NCBI RefSeq assembly: GCF_030272615.1
Contig: NC_081415.1
Coordinates: 624,279,740 to 624,343,739 of the forward strand
Origin: Cryptomeria japonica
Lineage: Eukaryota > Streptophyta > Pinopsida > Cupressales > Cupressaceae
Length of the DNA stretch: 64,000 nucleotides
Direction of reading: 5' to 3'
In this document: piece after piece, positions 8,833 through 21,190 of the stretch
Position numbering within the stretch: position 1 is the stretch's first letter
How the letters are laid out: each line of letters opens with the position of its first letter
Position numbers and translations under genes: made by a program
Notes under the pieces: model-generated
Told to the model about the DNA's origin: nothing
The model's input: the letters and a program-made list of their open reading frames with translations, nothing else
Database searches by the model: none

Positions 8833-11800
8833 ATATGGTCTCCTAAGGGGTTATATCGTGTCCTAAGGGGTCATAGAACATCATATGATCCCTTAGGACA
8901 CAATATGACCCCTAATGACACCATATGGTCTCCTAAGGGGTCATATGGTGTCATAAGTGGTCATAAAACACCATATGACCCCTTAAGACACAATAAGACC
9001 CCTAATGACACCATATGGTGTCCTAAGGGGTCATAAGACACCAAATGACCCCTTAGGACACCATACAACCCCTAATGACACAATGTGGCATCCTAAAGGG
9101 TATTATTGTGTCCTAAGGGGTCATAGGACACCATATGACCCCTTAGGACACCATACGACCCATAGCACCATATAGTGTCCCAAGGGGTCATATGGTGTCT
9201 TAAGGGGTCAAAGAATGTCATATGACCAATTAGGACACAATATGACCCATGACGACACCTAAGGGGTCATATAGTGTCATAAGGGGTCATAGGACACCAT
9301 ATGACCCCTTATAACACCATATGATCCCTTACAGCACTATATGGTGTCCTAAGAGGTCATATAACACCATATGACCCCTTATAACACAAGAAGACCCATA
9401 ACGACACGATATGGTGTCCTTAGGGGTCATATGGTGTCAGGAGACACCATATGACCCCTTAGCACACAATATGACCCCTAACAATACCTAAGGTGTCATA
9501 TAGTGTCCTAAGGGGTTATATGATGTCCTAGGAACCTTTAGGATATGATATGACCCCTTAGCACACCATACAACCCCTAATGACACCGTATGGTGTCCTA
9601 AGGGGTCATAGGACACCATATGACTTGTTACGACACAATATGACCCCTACCAACCTAAGGGGTCATAGGACACCATATGACCCCTAACGACACTATATGG
9701 TGTCTTAAGGGGTCATATTGTGTCCTAAGGGTTCATAGGAGACCATATGACTTGTACCAACACAAAATGACACCTAACAATACCTAAGGGGTCATATGGT
9801 GTTCTAAGGGGTCATAGGACACCATATGACCCCTTAGCACACCATACAACCCCTAATGACACCATATGGTGTCCTAAGGGGTCATAGAACACCATATGAC
9901 CACTTAGGACACCATACAATGCATATTAATACTATATGGTGTCCTAAGGGGTCATAGGACACCATATGAACCCTTAGGAGATCATATGACCCATACCAAC
10001 ATAATATGGTGTCCTAGAGGGTCATAGAACACCATACGACCCCTTAGAACACCATACAACCCATAACGATGCCATCTAGTGTCTAAAGGGGTCATAAGAC
10101 ACAATGTTACCCCTTAAGACATAATATGACCCCTAATGACATCATATAGTGTCCCAATGGGTCATAACACACCATATGACCCCTTAGGACACTATACGAC
10201 ATCATACCACCCTTTACGACACCATATGGTGTCCTAAGGGGTCATATGGTATCCTAAGGGGTCATATAACAACATATGACCCCTTAGAACACAAGAAGAC
10301 CCATAACGACACGATATGGTGTCCTAAGGGGTCATATGGTGTCATCAGACACCATATCACTCCTTAGGACACAATATGACCCCTAACAATACGAAAGGGG
10401 TCATATGGTGTCCTAAGGGGTTATATGATGTCCTAGGAACCTTTAGAACACAATATTACCCTTTAGTACAACATACAACCCCTAAGGACACCATATGGTG
10501 TCCTAAGGGGTTGTAGGACACCATATAACTCGTTAGGACATAATATGACCCCTAACAACACCTAAGGGGTCATATTGTGTCGTAAGGGGTCATAGGCCAC
10601 CATATGACCCCTAATGACACTATATGGTGTCTTAAGGGGTCATATTGTGTCCTAAGGGGTCATAGGACACCATATGACCCCTAACGACACAAAATGACAC
10701 CTAACAATACCTAAGGGATCATATGGTGTTATAAGGGGTCATAGGACACCATTTGACCCCTTAGCACACCATATGACCCCTAATGACACCATATGGTGTC
10801 CTAAGGAGTCATATGGTGTCCTAAAGGGTCATAGAACACCATATGACCCCTTAGGACACCATACGATGCATAATGACACTATATGGTGTCCTAAGGGGTC
10901 ATAGGACACCATATGACCCCTTAGAGGACCATACAACCCATAATAACATAATATGGTGTCTTAGAGGGTCATAGAAAACCATATGACACCTTAGAACACT
11001 ATACGACCCATAACGACACCATGTGGTGTCTTAAGGGCCCATAGGACACCATTTGACCCCTTAGCACACCATATGACCCCTAATGACACCATATCATGTC
11101 CTAAGGAGTCATATGGTGTCCTAAGGGGTCATAGAAAACCATATGACCCCTTACGACACCATACGATGCATAATGACACTATAAGGTGTCCTAAGGGGTC
11201 ATAGGACACCATATGACCCCTTAGAGGACCATACAACCCATAACAACATAATATGGTGTCTTAGAGGGTCATAGAACACCATATGACCCCTTAGAACACC
11301 ATACGACACATAATGACACCATGTGGTGTCTTAAGGGGTCATAGGACACCATTTGACCCCTTAGCACACCATATGACCACTAATGACACCATATGGTGTT
11401 CTAAGGAGTCATATGGTGTCCTAAGGGGTCATTGAACACCATATGACCCCTTAGGACACTATTCGATACATAGTAACACTATATGGTGTCCTAAGGGGTC
11501 ATAGGACACCATATGACCCCTTAGAGGACTATACAACCCATAACAACATAATATGGTGTCTTAGAGGGTAATAGAACACCATATGACCTTTTAGAACACC
11601 ATACGACCCATAACGTCACCATGTGGTGTTTTAAGGGGCCATAGGACATAATATTACCCCTTAGGACATAATATGACCCCTCACAACGTCATATAGTGTC
11701 CTAAGGGGTCATAAGACACCATATGACCCCTTACGACACCACACGACCCCTTGCGACACCATATCACCCTTTACGATACCATATGGTTTCCTAAGGGGTC

Positions 11801-14275
11801 ATATGGTATCCTAATGGGTCATATAACACCATATGACCCCTTAGAACATAAGAAGACCCATAACCACATGATATGGTATCTTAAGGGGTCATATGGTGTC
11901 ATCAGACACCATATGACTCCTTAGGACACAATATTACCCCTAACGATACCTAAGGGGTCATATGGTTTCCTAAGGGGTTATATGATATCCTAGGAACCTT
12001 TAGAACAAAATAAGACCCTTTAGCACACCATACAACCCCTAACGACACCATATGGTGTCCTAAGAGGTTGTACGACACCATGTAACCCGTTAGGACATAA
12101 TATGACCCCTAACAACACCTAAGGGGTCATATTATTTCCTAAGGGATCATAGGACACCATATGACCCCTAAGGACACTTTATGGTGTACTTAGGGGTCAT
12201 ATTGTGTGCTAAGGGATCATAGGACACCATATGACCCCTTAGCACTCCATACGACCCCTAACGACACCATATGGTGTCCTAAGGGATCATATGGTGTCCT
12301 AAGGGGTCATATAACAACATATGACCACTTAGGACACCATACGGCACATAATGACACCATATGGTGTCCTAAAGGGTCATATGGTGTCCTAAGGGGTCAT
12401 AGGACACTATATGACTCCTTAGGAGACCATACAACCCATAACAACATAATATGATGTCCTAGAGGGTCATAGAATACCATGTGACCCCTTAGAACATCAT
12501 ATGACATATAATGACACAATGTGGTGTCCTAAGGGGTCATAAGACACAATATGACCCCTTAGGACATAATATGACCCCTAACAATGTTATATAGTGTCTT
12601 AAGGGGTCATACAAAACCATATGACCCCATAAAACACCATATAACCCCTTAGAACACCACACAACCCTTTACGACACCATATGGTGTCCTAAGGTGTCAT
12701 ATGGTATCCTAAGGGGTCACATAAAACCATATGACCCCTTAGAATGCCACATAACCCCTTAGAACATAAGAAGACCCATAACAACATGATATGGTGTCCT
12801 AAGGGATCATATGGTGTCATGAGACACCATATGATCCCTTAGGACACAATATGACCCCTAACGATATCTAAGGGGTCATATGGTGTCCTGAGAGGTTATA
12901 TGATGTCTCAGGAATCTTCAAGACACAATATGACCCCTTAGCACACCATACAATCCCAAACGACACCATATGGTGTCCTAAGGGGTCGTAGGACACTATA
13001 TGACCTGTTAGGACACAATATGACCCCTAACAACACCTAAGGGGTCATATTGTGTCCTAAGGGGTCATAGGACATCATATGACCCCTAACGACACCAAAT
13101 GACACCTAACGATACCTAAGGGGTCATATGGTGTTATAAACGGTCATAGGACACCATATGACCCCTTAGCACACCATACCATCCTTAATGACACCATATG
13201 GTGTCCTAAGGGGTCATAGGACATCATATGACCCCTTAGGAGACCATACAACCCATAATAACATAAAATTGGTGTCCTAAGGGGTCATAGAACACCATAT
13301 GACCCCTTAGAAGACCATACGACACATAACAAGACCATGTGGTGTTCTAAGGGGTCATAAGACATAATATGACCCCTTAGGACACAATACGACCCCTTAG
13401 GACATAAAATAACCCTAATGACACTTAAGGGTCATAGGACACCATACGACACATAACAATACTGATTGGTATCCTAAGGGGTCATATGGTATCCTAAGGT
13501 GTCATAGGACACCATACGACCCATAGCACCATATTGTCTCCAAGCATATGGTGTCCTAAGGGGTCATACAACACCATATGACCCATTAGGACACAATAAG
13601 ACCCTTGATGACACCTAATGGGTCATATATTGTTGTAAGGGCTCATAGGACACCATATGACCCCTTAGGACACCATACGACCCCTTGCGATACCATATGG
13701 TGCCCCAAGGTATCGTATGGTATCCTAAGGGGTCATATAATGTCCTAAGGGGTCATATGGTGTCCTAAGGGGTTTTAGGACACCATGTGACCCCTTAGGA
13801 CACCATAAGACCTATAAAGACACCATATGATGTCCTAAGGGGTCATATGGTGCCCTAAAGGGTCATGGGACACCATATGACCTCTTAGGACATAGTATGA
13901 GCCCTAACAAAACCTTATGGATCATATGGTGTCTAAGGGGTCATACGATGTCTTGTGACCCCTTAGGACACAATATGACCCCTTAGCACACCATACAACC
14001 CCCAACGACACCATATGACCCGTTCAGACACAATATGACCCGTAACAATACCTAAGGGGTCATATAGTGTCCTAAGGGGTCATAGGATACCATATGACCC
14101 CTTAAAACACTATATGACTTGTAATGACACCATATGGTGTCCTAAAAGCTCATAGGACACCATATGACACCTTAGGACACCATAAGACTTATAACAACAT
14201 CATATGGTGTCCTAAGGTGTCATATGGTGTCCTAAAGATTCATGAGACACCATATGACCCTTTAGGACACCATAT
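8833..14275. repeat. 5.4 kb palindromic minisatellite, 20-bp monomer
   Basis: The array is built of a 20-bp monomer, consensus CATATGGTGTCCTAAGGGGT, and of its reverse complement. Orientation switches every one to three monomers, so about 270 monomers alternate between strands. Adjacent opposite monomers form hairpins, for example CTAAGGGGTCATA (9804-9816), 8-nt loop, TATGACCCCTTAG (9825-9837). Variant monomers mark higher-order structure: a segment containing 'aagaagacccataac' recurs near 9387, 10292, 11849 and 12767. No coding function is likely; a frame at 12206-12454 merely translates the repeat. Confidence 0.95.
10741..11640. repeat. Three 300-bp higher-order repeats
   Basis: The block beginning ataggacaccatttgacccc occurs at 10741, 11041 and 11341, with exactly 300 bp (15 monomers) between starts, and neighbouring variant monomers are shared in order. 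The following block at 11641 starts alike but diverges at once. This shows unequal exchange or slippage on a 15-monomer unit. Confidence 0.9.
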
Positions 14276-14640
14276 TCTCTCTCACATTATTTCTTTTCCT
14301 CAATTACCCTCGATCACTTCTCTCCTCCTATGGGTTTATAGATACTTCCCTCTCCCCCTCTACCCACCCCCTAATTACTCTCTATGTCTCTCTTCACCTC
14401 TGTCCCCATCTCTCTTCTCTCTTTGTTGATAATTTCCCCACTCCCCCTCTCCTCCTAACCCCTAATAATCTCAAACTCTCCCTCTCATTCTCTTTTCACC
14501 CCAATCACCCCCTCCCTCTCTCTCTTCGCCTTTCACCTAATTACATATAGATCTCTCTCTCACGCTCTCTCTTCCCCCTAATTAATCTCTCCTTCTCACC
14601 TCTCTCCCCCTCTCCTTTTTTTGATACTTCCCTACGTCTC
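14276..14640 (+). repeat. Pyrimidine-rich tract right of minisatellite
   Basis: Runs such as ctctctcttcccccta give a C/T-dominated plus strand. It resembles the 7701-8820 tract in composition, and then flips abruptly to a purine-rich strand at about 14641. Confidence 0.8.
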
Positions 14641-14930
14641 TCCTTGTCCCCTCAGAATTTTGTTGCTAGAGATGAGAATGAAATGCAGAGAGACTAGTCT
14701 AGATCTTAGGGAAGAGAGAGTGACATACAGGAGGAAATTATGAAGAAGTAGAAATATAAGCACCTTGTAGAGCTTGAGAGATTTAATGAGGTATTCATTG
14801 ATAGTTAGAGATATAGGTCTAGAGAGAGATGTATAAATATGGACAAAAGAGAGGGAGGAAGAAACAAATAGGTGGTGTGATAGGTTTAGGAGAGAGAGGT
14901 GGAGAAAGGAACAAACACAGATAACATGGT
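14641..14930 (-). repeat. Purine-rich tract, mirror of left tract
   Basis: The plus strand is rich in agagag/ggagg runs, that is, pyrimidine-rich on the minus strand. It lies just inside the right inverted arm, as expected if the left arm plus its pyrimidine tract were copied in inverse orientation. A 101-codon minus frame here is Leu/Ser-rich low complexity. Confidence 0.7.
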
Positions 14931-15039
14931 TTATCAAAATTTATTGAACTCAATAAAATTCATAAATTTTCTATTATTAATTAATTACTTATTTAGTTTA
15001 TTTTGAGATGATTGTTACAAAAAATCATGCAATAGAGAA

Positions 15040-15440
15040 ATCATATGAAAAAGTCATGAGTTTTTTATGTTTTAAAAATGAAGGATGAATTTAAATGAAT
15101 AATGATTATTTTTTAAAACAAGTAATTGAAAATATACCTATTCCATCTCATAGATCTCTTAATTACCTTTCCAACGCCTATGAAAAATCAAAATTTTGAT
15201 ATAAAACGCAAAAGTTATGCCCAATTTACTAAAATATATTTTTTTATTTTTTCAAAAATCGGATATCTGATTTTATCCAATAAAATCTGATATCCGATTT
15301 TATCTGATATCCTATTTTATCCAATAAAATCCGATATTCGATTTTATCCAATAAAATCCGATATACAATTTTATCTGATATCTGATTTTAAAACATAAAT
15401 TTTTCCCTCCATATATTCGTTCGGGTTTGCTTTGGGATTT
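15040..15440 (-). repeat. Right inverted arm with ATCCGAT repeats
   Basis: Inverse counterpart of 7340-7700. The stretch 15257-15395 carries short tandem-like repeats of the type gattttatccaataaaatccgatat, sharing the ATATCCGAT core with the palindrome in the left arm. Confidence 0.6.
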
Positions 15441-16526
15441 GGCTTGGAAGTGACAAGCCTGGAAAGTCAACTGAAAAAACATGTTTTTCAGTATTCCTTG
15501 ATTTTCTAGACTTTACACAGGTGGCTGACAATTTTTTTTATAGCCAAAATTGATAAAATGAAAAGGGTTTTTTAAGGCCGTTTTCAGCTTTCCAACAATA
15601 TAAGGCTTTTCTTATTTCGATTTTAATAACTAATTATTATTTATTTTCTAATTGAATTCTGACAAAAGTCTTGATTGATAGATTGATTGAAAAATACTCA
15701 TAACTTTCAAACCGCATAACATTTTTTAAATTTGAAACATGCGTCACATCCTATGCTTTGTCTACTATAGGGAAAAATTAAAAAAAATTGAATTTCATAA
15801 GGTTTTGACCAAGTTAAGGTGGTCAGACGTAGGAGTTTCTGAATTTCTGAAAAGTTGTAGTAAAAAATTCATAAATAATTATTTACTTCATAAAAAATTA
15901 TAAAAAAATATGTGTCACATCCAGACATGAGTCTAATACTTATATTATAAATCTTATAAAAAAATATTATGATTTGATTGTGATTAGGGTGGTCAGACAT
16001 ACACCTACTTCTTATCTTTTTCCTGAAATTTTTGTACCACTGCATTGAAATTTGAAATTTTCATCAAATAGAATTTTTTTTTTTCAAAAAACAACTAGTA
16101 GTTTAGTAACTACATTCAATTTCCTATAGATTCTCTTCTTACATATTTTAAAAATAATGTTCATAACTTATTCAATTTTTCATGTCAAGTTGCAAAACTC
16201 TGATTTTTTGAAATTTCATTGCCACTTAAGGGCCTATTTTGGCACACCATGATCCTGCACATACCCTCTACATTTCCTATGTATTAATCTCCAGGCTCTT
16301 CTTGTTCAATTTAACAACTAAAGTCAGGTAAAAACTAACAAGATGGTCTTTCTGTATGGTGATATTTTCATTAACACTTTTAAGGCCTTCCACACTATTA
16401 TGCATCGCGTCTTTGCTAATCTCCACCAGTCCCATGAGGTTTCTCTTTAATTCCTCTATACTTTTTTCCAAATGGACAATCCTTGACTCTTGCTCGGTTT
16501 TCATAACCCTGATATCTTTTGTTATT
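15441..16526. other. AT-rich DNA, no clear gene
   Basis: T/A-rich sequence with wording often found in untranslated parts of large plant LTR elements (hypothetically 'cataactttcaaaccgcataac'-like). No LTR edge is found. A minus-strand frame at 16277-16504 is the only candidate coding stretch. Confidence 0.45.
16277..16504 (-). CDS. Small coiled-coil-like reading frame
   Basis: 75 codons starting ATG at 16504. The first ~45 residues (MKTEQESRIVHLEKSIEELK… then …GLVEISKDAMHNSVEGLKS) show a heptad-like alternation of Leu/Ile/Val with charged residues, unlike the AT-driven frames around it. It may be the coiled-coil piece of a gag protein or chance. It ends just left of the truncated LTR of element A. 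No family is recognised. Confidence 0.2.
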   Translation of the reverse strand: MKTEQESRIVHLEKSIEELKRNLMGLVEISKDAMHNSVEGLKSVNENITIQKDHLVSFYLTLVVKLNKKSLEINT

Positions 16527-17419
16527 TTCTAAATTGATCCTACTAAGCTAGTATAAAAATGGATTTAATCCTCTCATTTGCATATATAGGCATAAGGGTA
16601 GATAAGAAAAATTTAGGAGGAGGCCTTCATTATCATCATCAAGCATTCAAGTCTTCAAGCATCCATCAAGTCTTCTTCTTCATGTGTCTTCTTCATTCAT
16701 CCATTAGAGCAACATTACAACATTTATTTGTAAGCATGTGTGTGTTAGGGTTTCGTCATGTTACATGTCATATCATGCAACACTTGTGATTATATTAAAG
16801 AAGCAAAGGAACCATCATCAACAAATTTTAGATCTACAAGGTATACATTTCCATTATTTACATTTAAGAATTTGCAATCTTTCTTTCAAGGTTGATTCCT
16901 CAACCAGGGTTTCACTGAGGCAAACCCCTATCCACAACCCTTCTTCCTTTCTTTTCTGTGTGTAGGCTATAGATGGGCAGCTGTAATTGCAGGTTTGGGC
17001 TTCATTTGAAGAGATGGAAAAACCCTTTTCGACGTGCAAATTTTTCAAAGGACCAAGTACACTTTCAACCTAGTCCTGATGAATTTTCTCTAGATTTCCA
17101 AGGCAGATCCTTATCAATCTAAATATCTTAGATCCAAATTTTTAGTGCAATCCTGAACCGATAGCTTCTTATTTCACCCATTTTGTCTTCATTTTCTACA
17201 TAGTCAACAAGTCAACTCTTCTACTTACAAAAGAGGGTAAATTGTATTGCACCCTTGTAAGTCACTTAGTATTTAGATCCTTATTCACTCTAGGGTTTGG
17301 ATCTAGTGAATTGAAACCCTCTATTGAATGTTTAGTATCTCCCAAGTGAAAATCATCCTAGTGATTTCTTTTCTCTCTCCTAGGTGGGGAATCACTAGGG
17401 TTCAATTTTCCACTTTACA
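16527..17419 (+). mobile_element. Element A 5' LTR, left-truncated
   Basis: Starts within homology to the second LTR (aaattgatcct…), so the first ~320 bp seen at 23167-23487 are missing. It ends …CACTTTACA three bases before the primer site. The segment to 17060 matches 23488-23999 closely. Confidence 0.65.
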
Positions 17420-17422
17420 TTT

Positions 17423-17435
17423 TGGTGAACCCGAC
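17423..17435 (+). other. Primer-binding site of element A
   Basis: TGGTGAACCCGAC just after the LTR end. It differs from the family B site (TGGTGAACCCAAC) at one base. Donor tRNA not identified. Confidence 0.6.
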
Positions 17436-18409
17436 ATCTTAGATGCTTGTATTTTGTAAAAAATGCTCTTTATTGTCTTAGATCTGAAAATTACATTTCT
17501 TATCAAATTCAATTCTTTCATTGTCTTGTTTAATTTGTAAATCAAATTTACAAAATTAAGTGGTTAATTGTTCAAACATCACTTTGAACTTGTGCAAAAA
17601 ATGGATTTAAATTTAATTTTCATATTTGTGACTGTTTTGAGGCTTTTCTTCTTGCGTAGAATTCAAATTTTCAATTTCCCTCCTTTTTCCAAAATTCAAA
17701 ATTACAAAATTCAATGGTTAGGTCCTAAAACCCTAATTTTCAAATTTAATTGGATTTTGTGCAAATTTCAATCAATTTCAACCAATTTCAATTTTCTAAA
17801 TATTATTCAAGGTGGCCCTATCTATTAGGTTTGACCTTATTCAAAATTACAATTCAATTTCTTATCTTTTTCAAAACCCTAATAGGGTCCTATTTCGACA
17901 TTCAAACCTCAATTTCACCTATCTAGATATTGTAAAATCAATTGATTTTTTGGGATTAGCTCTCAAATCATCATATATTTCATCCCTAAAAAATTCCAAA
18001 AAAAGTTGGGAGTACCAAGTGCACTTTCAACCTGGTCCCTAGCTTTTTTCTTGAAATTTCAGGAGACTGTTATGACTTTATTTAATTGCTTAAATCCAGA
18101 AATTTGGTTGATTTTGTAGAATTTTGATCCCTCTAAAATTGAATTTTTTTTCCCAATTTCAACATTGCAACTTTCAAGGAAAAATTTAAAATTAAGTGAT
18201 TAATTATAATCTGGCCTAATTTTAAGATCTTAATTGTGTCCATTTTAAATTTGAAACTAAGTGGTATCCCATAGGCCCTAATTTTAAAAAAATCAATCTC
18301 TTTTGGATAATTTTAAATTAAGAGGTTTTTTTTTAACATAATCCTAATTTTAAATTTTAATTTCCTAGGAGGTTTCATTATTACTCTTTCAATCAATTTG
18401 TTCATTTAA
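17436..18409 (+). other. T-rich leader of element A
   Basis: Dominated by caaatttcaa/ttcaaatt-type runs with no supported gene. Small frames here are Phe/Asn/Ile-rich and reflect composition. Contains 'accaagtgcactttcaacctggtccct' near 18017, echoing LTR wording at 17055, a possible internal duplication. Confidence 0.4.
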
Positions 18410-19000
18410 TTGAATAATAATTTTTCCTATAATTTTGAATTATTCAATTATTTTGCAAGTTTCAAATTTCAAATTCAAATTTTAAAATTCAAATTTCAAA
18501 TTTGCAATTCAAATTCCATTTTCCCTCCTTTATTCAATTTTCTATGCATGTATGGGGTGAACATTATTATGGTTAAATGCCATATGAGTTTCTTGTTTGA
18601 TCTTAAGTGCATATGGAGTTCTTATCTTATTTTGCTAATTCAATTTCAAGTTACATTAAAGATATTCATGATATTTCCCTTTCATGCATATGATGATAAT
18701 TTAGTTCTCCCTTTCATTCATACCTATGATTTACCCTCTCCAAAAATTGATCTCATTAATGAGGGCACACTAGTGCAAAAAGGGAATATGGACACTTCTT
18801 TCAAAGATCTGCCTCCTAAAGATGAATCTTTGGAGAATTTTGTTCCTTCTCCTAAAAAGTGCCTCCCTCATAAGGATTATTTGATGCAAGAGGATGATAT
18901 TAAGGCTACTTATCCTAGGGATACCATACCTTATTTTCACGATCTTCCCTCTAAAGATGAAGCATTAATTACATATGATAGTCCTTTTCCTAATGAGTGA
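18410..19000 (+). CDS. 196-aa frame in gag position, unrecognised
   Basis: The first ~45 residues are a Phe/Asn/Gln-rich translation of AT-rich repeats and probably not protein. From about residue 85 the composition changes to a Pro/Asp/Glu/Lys-rich, disordered-looking chain with a loose repeat (DLPSPK, DLPPKDESLE, DLPSKDEALI, QEDDI). After the TGA the same theme resumes (LEHKDTLEQEDDM), so the frame seems to be a decayed longer one. Its place, first frame after the primer site, is where gag would sit, but no gag domain or zinc knuckle is visible. Confidence 0.35.
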   Translation: MNNNFSYNFELFNYFASFKFQIQILKFKFQICNSNSIFPPLFNFLCMYGVNIIMVKCHMSFLFDLKCIWSSYLILLIQFQVTLKIFMIFPFHAYDDNLVLPFIHTYDLPSPKIDLINEGTLVQKGNMDTSFKDLPPKDESLENFVPSPKKCLPHKDYLMQEDDIKATYPRDTIPYFHDLPSKDEALITYDSPFPNE

Positions 19001-20950
19001 CTTGAACATAAAGATACCTTAGAACAAGAGGATGATATGATTTCTCATCATAATGCTCTCTCCCAAAAATCAAATCAATTTCATTCATGTTCCTAGGAAA
19101 CCAAAAATTCTTCTTGATTATCATGTTGTGCCTTACACATATACTAATGAGGCAGTTGATGAGAACATAAGTGAAGAATAATATGTTTTCTTAGTTCCTA
19201 CAATGATTTTCTTCAATTCACTCAAATACACCATCTCCTACCAAATAAGTTCCCAAAGAAGAACTCTTAGACGATGATTGGGGGTCCTTAGATTTCACTC
19301 CTACCTTTTGTAGAAAGTCTAAGATGCCTGAAATTCATATTCCAAATTTTTATCTTAACACAAATCTTGAAATTCATTGGACCTCTTTAAACTTCAATCC
19401 GATTCCCCCTAATAATTAACCTTCTTTTTAACATACACATGGATGCATGCTTGAATGTGAGCAACAAACTCATGAGAAATCACACTTTCCTTTGTCAATG
19501 TCTTCTTCTCCATTGTCTTGTAAATCCACACCTTCTCATTCCAATTTTGAGTTACAACAAGAAAATGTGTTAAAAATCTTCTAAATTCTAGATTAATATA
19601 TCCTCTTTGTCCTAAATGAAGAAGAAAACATAAACAACATTCTCAAAATTCTCCTTTTTGTAAATATCACCAAACCCATGGCCATTCTACTAATTAGTGT
19701 CAAGCTTTGAAAAAAAAAATGCAACAATACACTGATTCAGGCATGTTAAAAATAACATTTGACAATGAATGGCATATTCATCATGATCATTTAAAATAAC
19801 ATTCAATTTCCTATTATGCTGCTCCTCACTATGTGACATAGTTAGCCTACCTATTGGGGGCTCCTTGTCATTCATGTTAGTACAATTTCAGGTGCAATCA
19901 TACTTAGTGAGCAATGTAATAGTCTTTTTATTCTTGCCTCTATGCTTGGGGGAAAGAATATTCATTTTTCTCTTTCTAATGTTTCACTATTTTCTTTATG
20001 GAGTATATTATTCATAAACTTTATGTCCTTTCTTGCATGGATTTTTCCTTCATGTGAGCGCATGTCTATTCCGTGAGTGGGATATTCTCCTTGCTTGAAA
20101 CGGTATTTCTATTATGAAAAATATCTCCTTGGAGAACTTTTGTGAATCTTCTTCTTTCTCTCTCTTTGCAAACTACCTCTTCTATTGAGTTATTCATAAC
20201 TTAATGTTGTTTCTTGAATGGAATTATCCTTCATGCAAGTGCATGTTTGTTCCTTGGTTAGGATGTATTCCTTGCTTGAAATGATACATCTCTTATGAGT
20301 AGTCTCTCTCTAGAAGTTGTGTAATTCTTCTCATTATCCTACACTTGGGGGGAAATGATATCTCTCTCTCTCTTTCTCTAATGATCCACTCTTTCCTATG
20401 TTGTAGATGGGGTGAGTTTTATTACTTGATGTCATTGCTTGTGTGGAATTGTTGTTGTTCACTCAAGGGTTCTCTCTTATACAAGAGGTGTAAGTCCTTG
20501 ACTACAATCTCTTTCACACTTACTAATGTACATGTATAATAAATTCACCCATCCCCATTGGGATAAAAGTGAGTCATCCTTCATCAAGAATCCCTTTCAC
20601 CTATCAATAGGAGGAAGGATTGAATTCTTGTTCTCTTCTGCACTTAGATCTAGAAGATGTTATATTTGTCTAAGACAACTCCTCTTGGAGGTAGATGTCT
20701 TTTGAGCAAAGATACCTTCTCCTTCAAATATCTCCTTTACACTTACAACAAGATATCTCTTTTCAACTATCTTATACTTTCTTGAAGAGTATTCCCTCTC
20801 TTGCATAGATCTATGACATTATTGCATAACGGATATCTTCTTTGTGTTGAAGGTAGGTATTCTTCTTCTACTTTCCGTAAGATATCAACATTAAACTATG
20901 TTGACATCTTAAGGGGGGGGCACCCATGCTGCTCCTTTTGTATTATATTT
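19001..20950 (+). other. Element A interior, repeats, no pol
   Basis: No reverse transcriptase, integrase or protease motif in either strand. Diverged direct repeats are present: a 'ccttcatg…gcatgt…ccttgcttgaaa' unit at about 20046 and 20227, and a 'cttgggggaaa…tctctttctaatg' unit at about 19949 and 20343. A frame at 18410-19000 ends before this stretch. A G-run (taagggggggcaccc) near 20910 could be an old polypurine tract. Confidence 0.45.
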
Positions 20951-20959
20951 CTCTTGTGC

Positions 20960-21190
20960 ATTGTATCCCTTATATAGTGGGTCATTCTCGGAATAAAAGA
21001 GGAGCCTCTTAGAGAAAAATGTCACTACTTTTCCCTTATATAGTGGGTCATTCTCATAAAGAGATGTCACCACTTTTCTTTTATATAGTGGGTCATTCTT
21101 AGAACAAGATGTTGCCACTTTTCCCTTATATAGTGGGATATTCTCGGAACCAAGGGCATGCTCTTAGAGCGAGATATCACCACTTTTTTG
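20960..21190. repeat. Imperfect tandem repeat, ~45-65 bp period
   Basis: The core cttatatagtgggtcattct occurs near 20969, 21034, 21079 and 21124, with linking sequence such as 'gatgtcaccactttt'. On the minus strand a 69-codon frame (20909-21118) reads the units as NDPLYKGKVVT-type peptide repeats. Whether that peptide is made is unknown. Confidence 0.7.

Noticed and set aside
12206-12454. 82-codon His/Thr-rich frame
   Set aside because: It translates the 20-bp repeat (period 20 is read in shifting frames) and has no independent coding evidence.
8833-14275. CRISPR-like array
   Set aside because: There are no unique spacers: the monomers are contiguous and inverted copies alternate. The context is a plant nuclear genome, so this is a minisatellite.
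20905-20925. G-run as a polypurine tract with an LTR starting next to it
   Set aside because: No sequence downstream repeats elsewhere as an LTR, and element A already has a better tract at 23152-23166.
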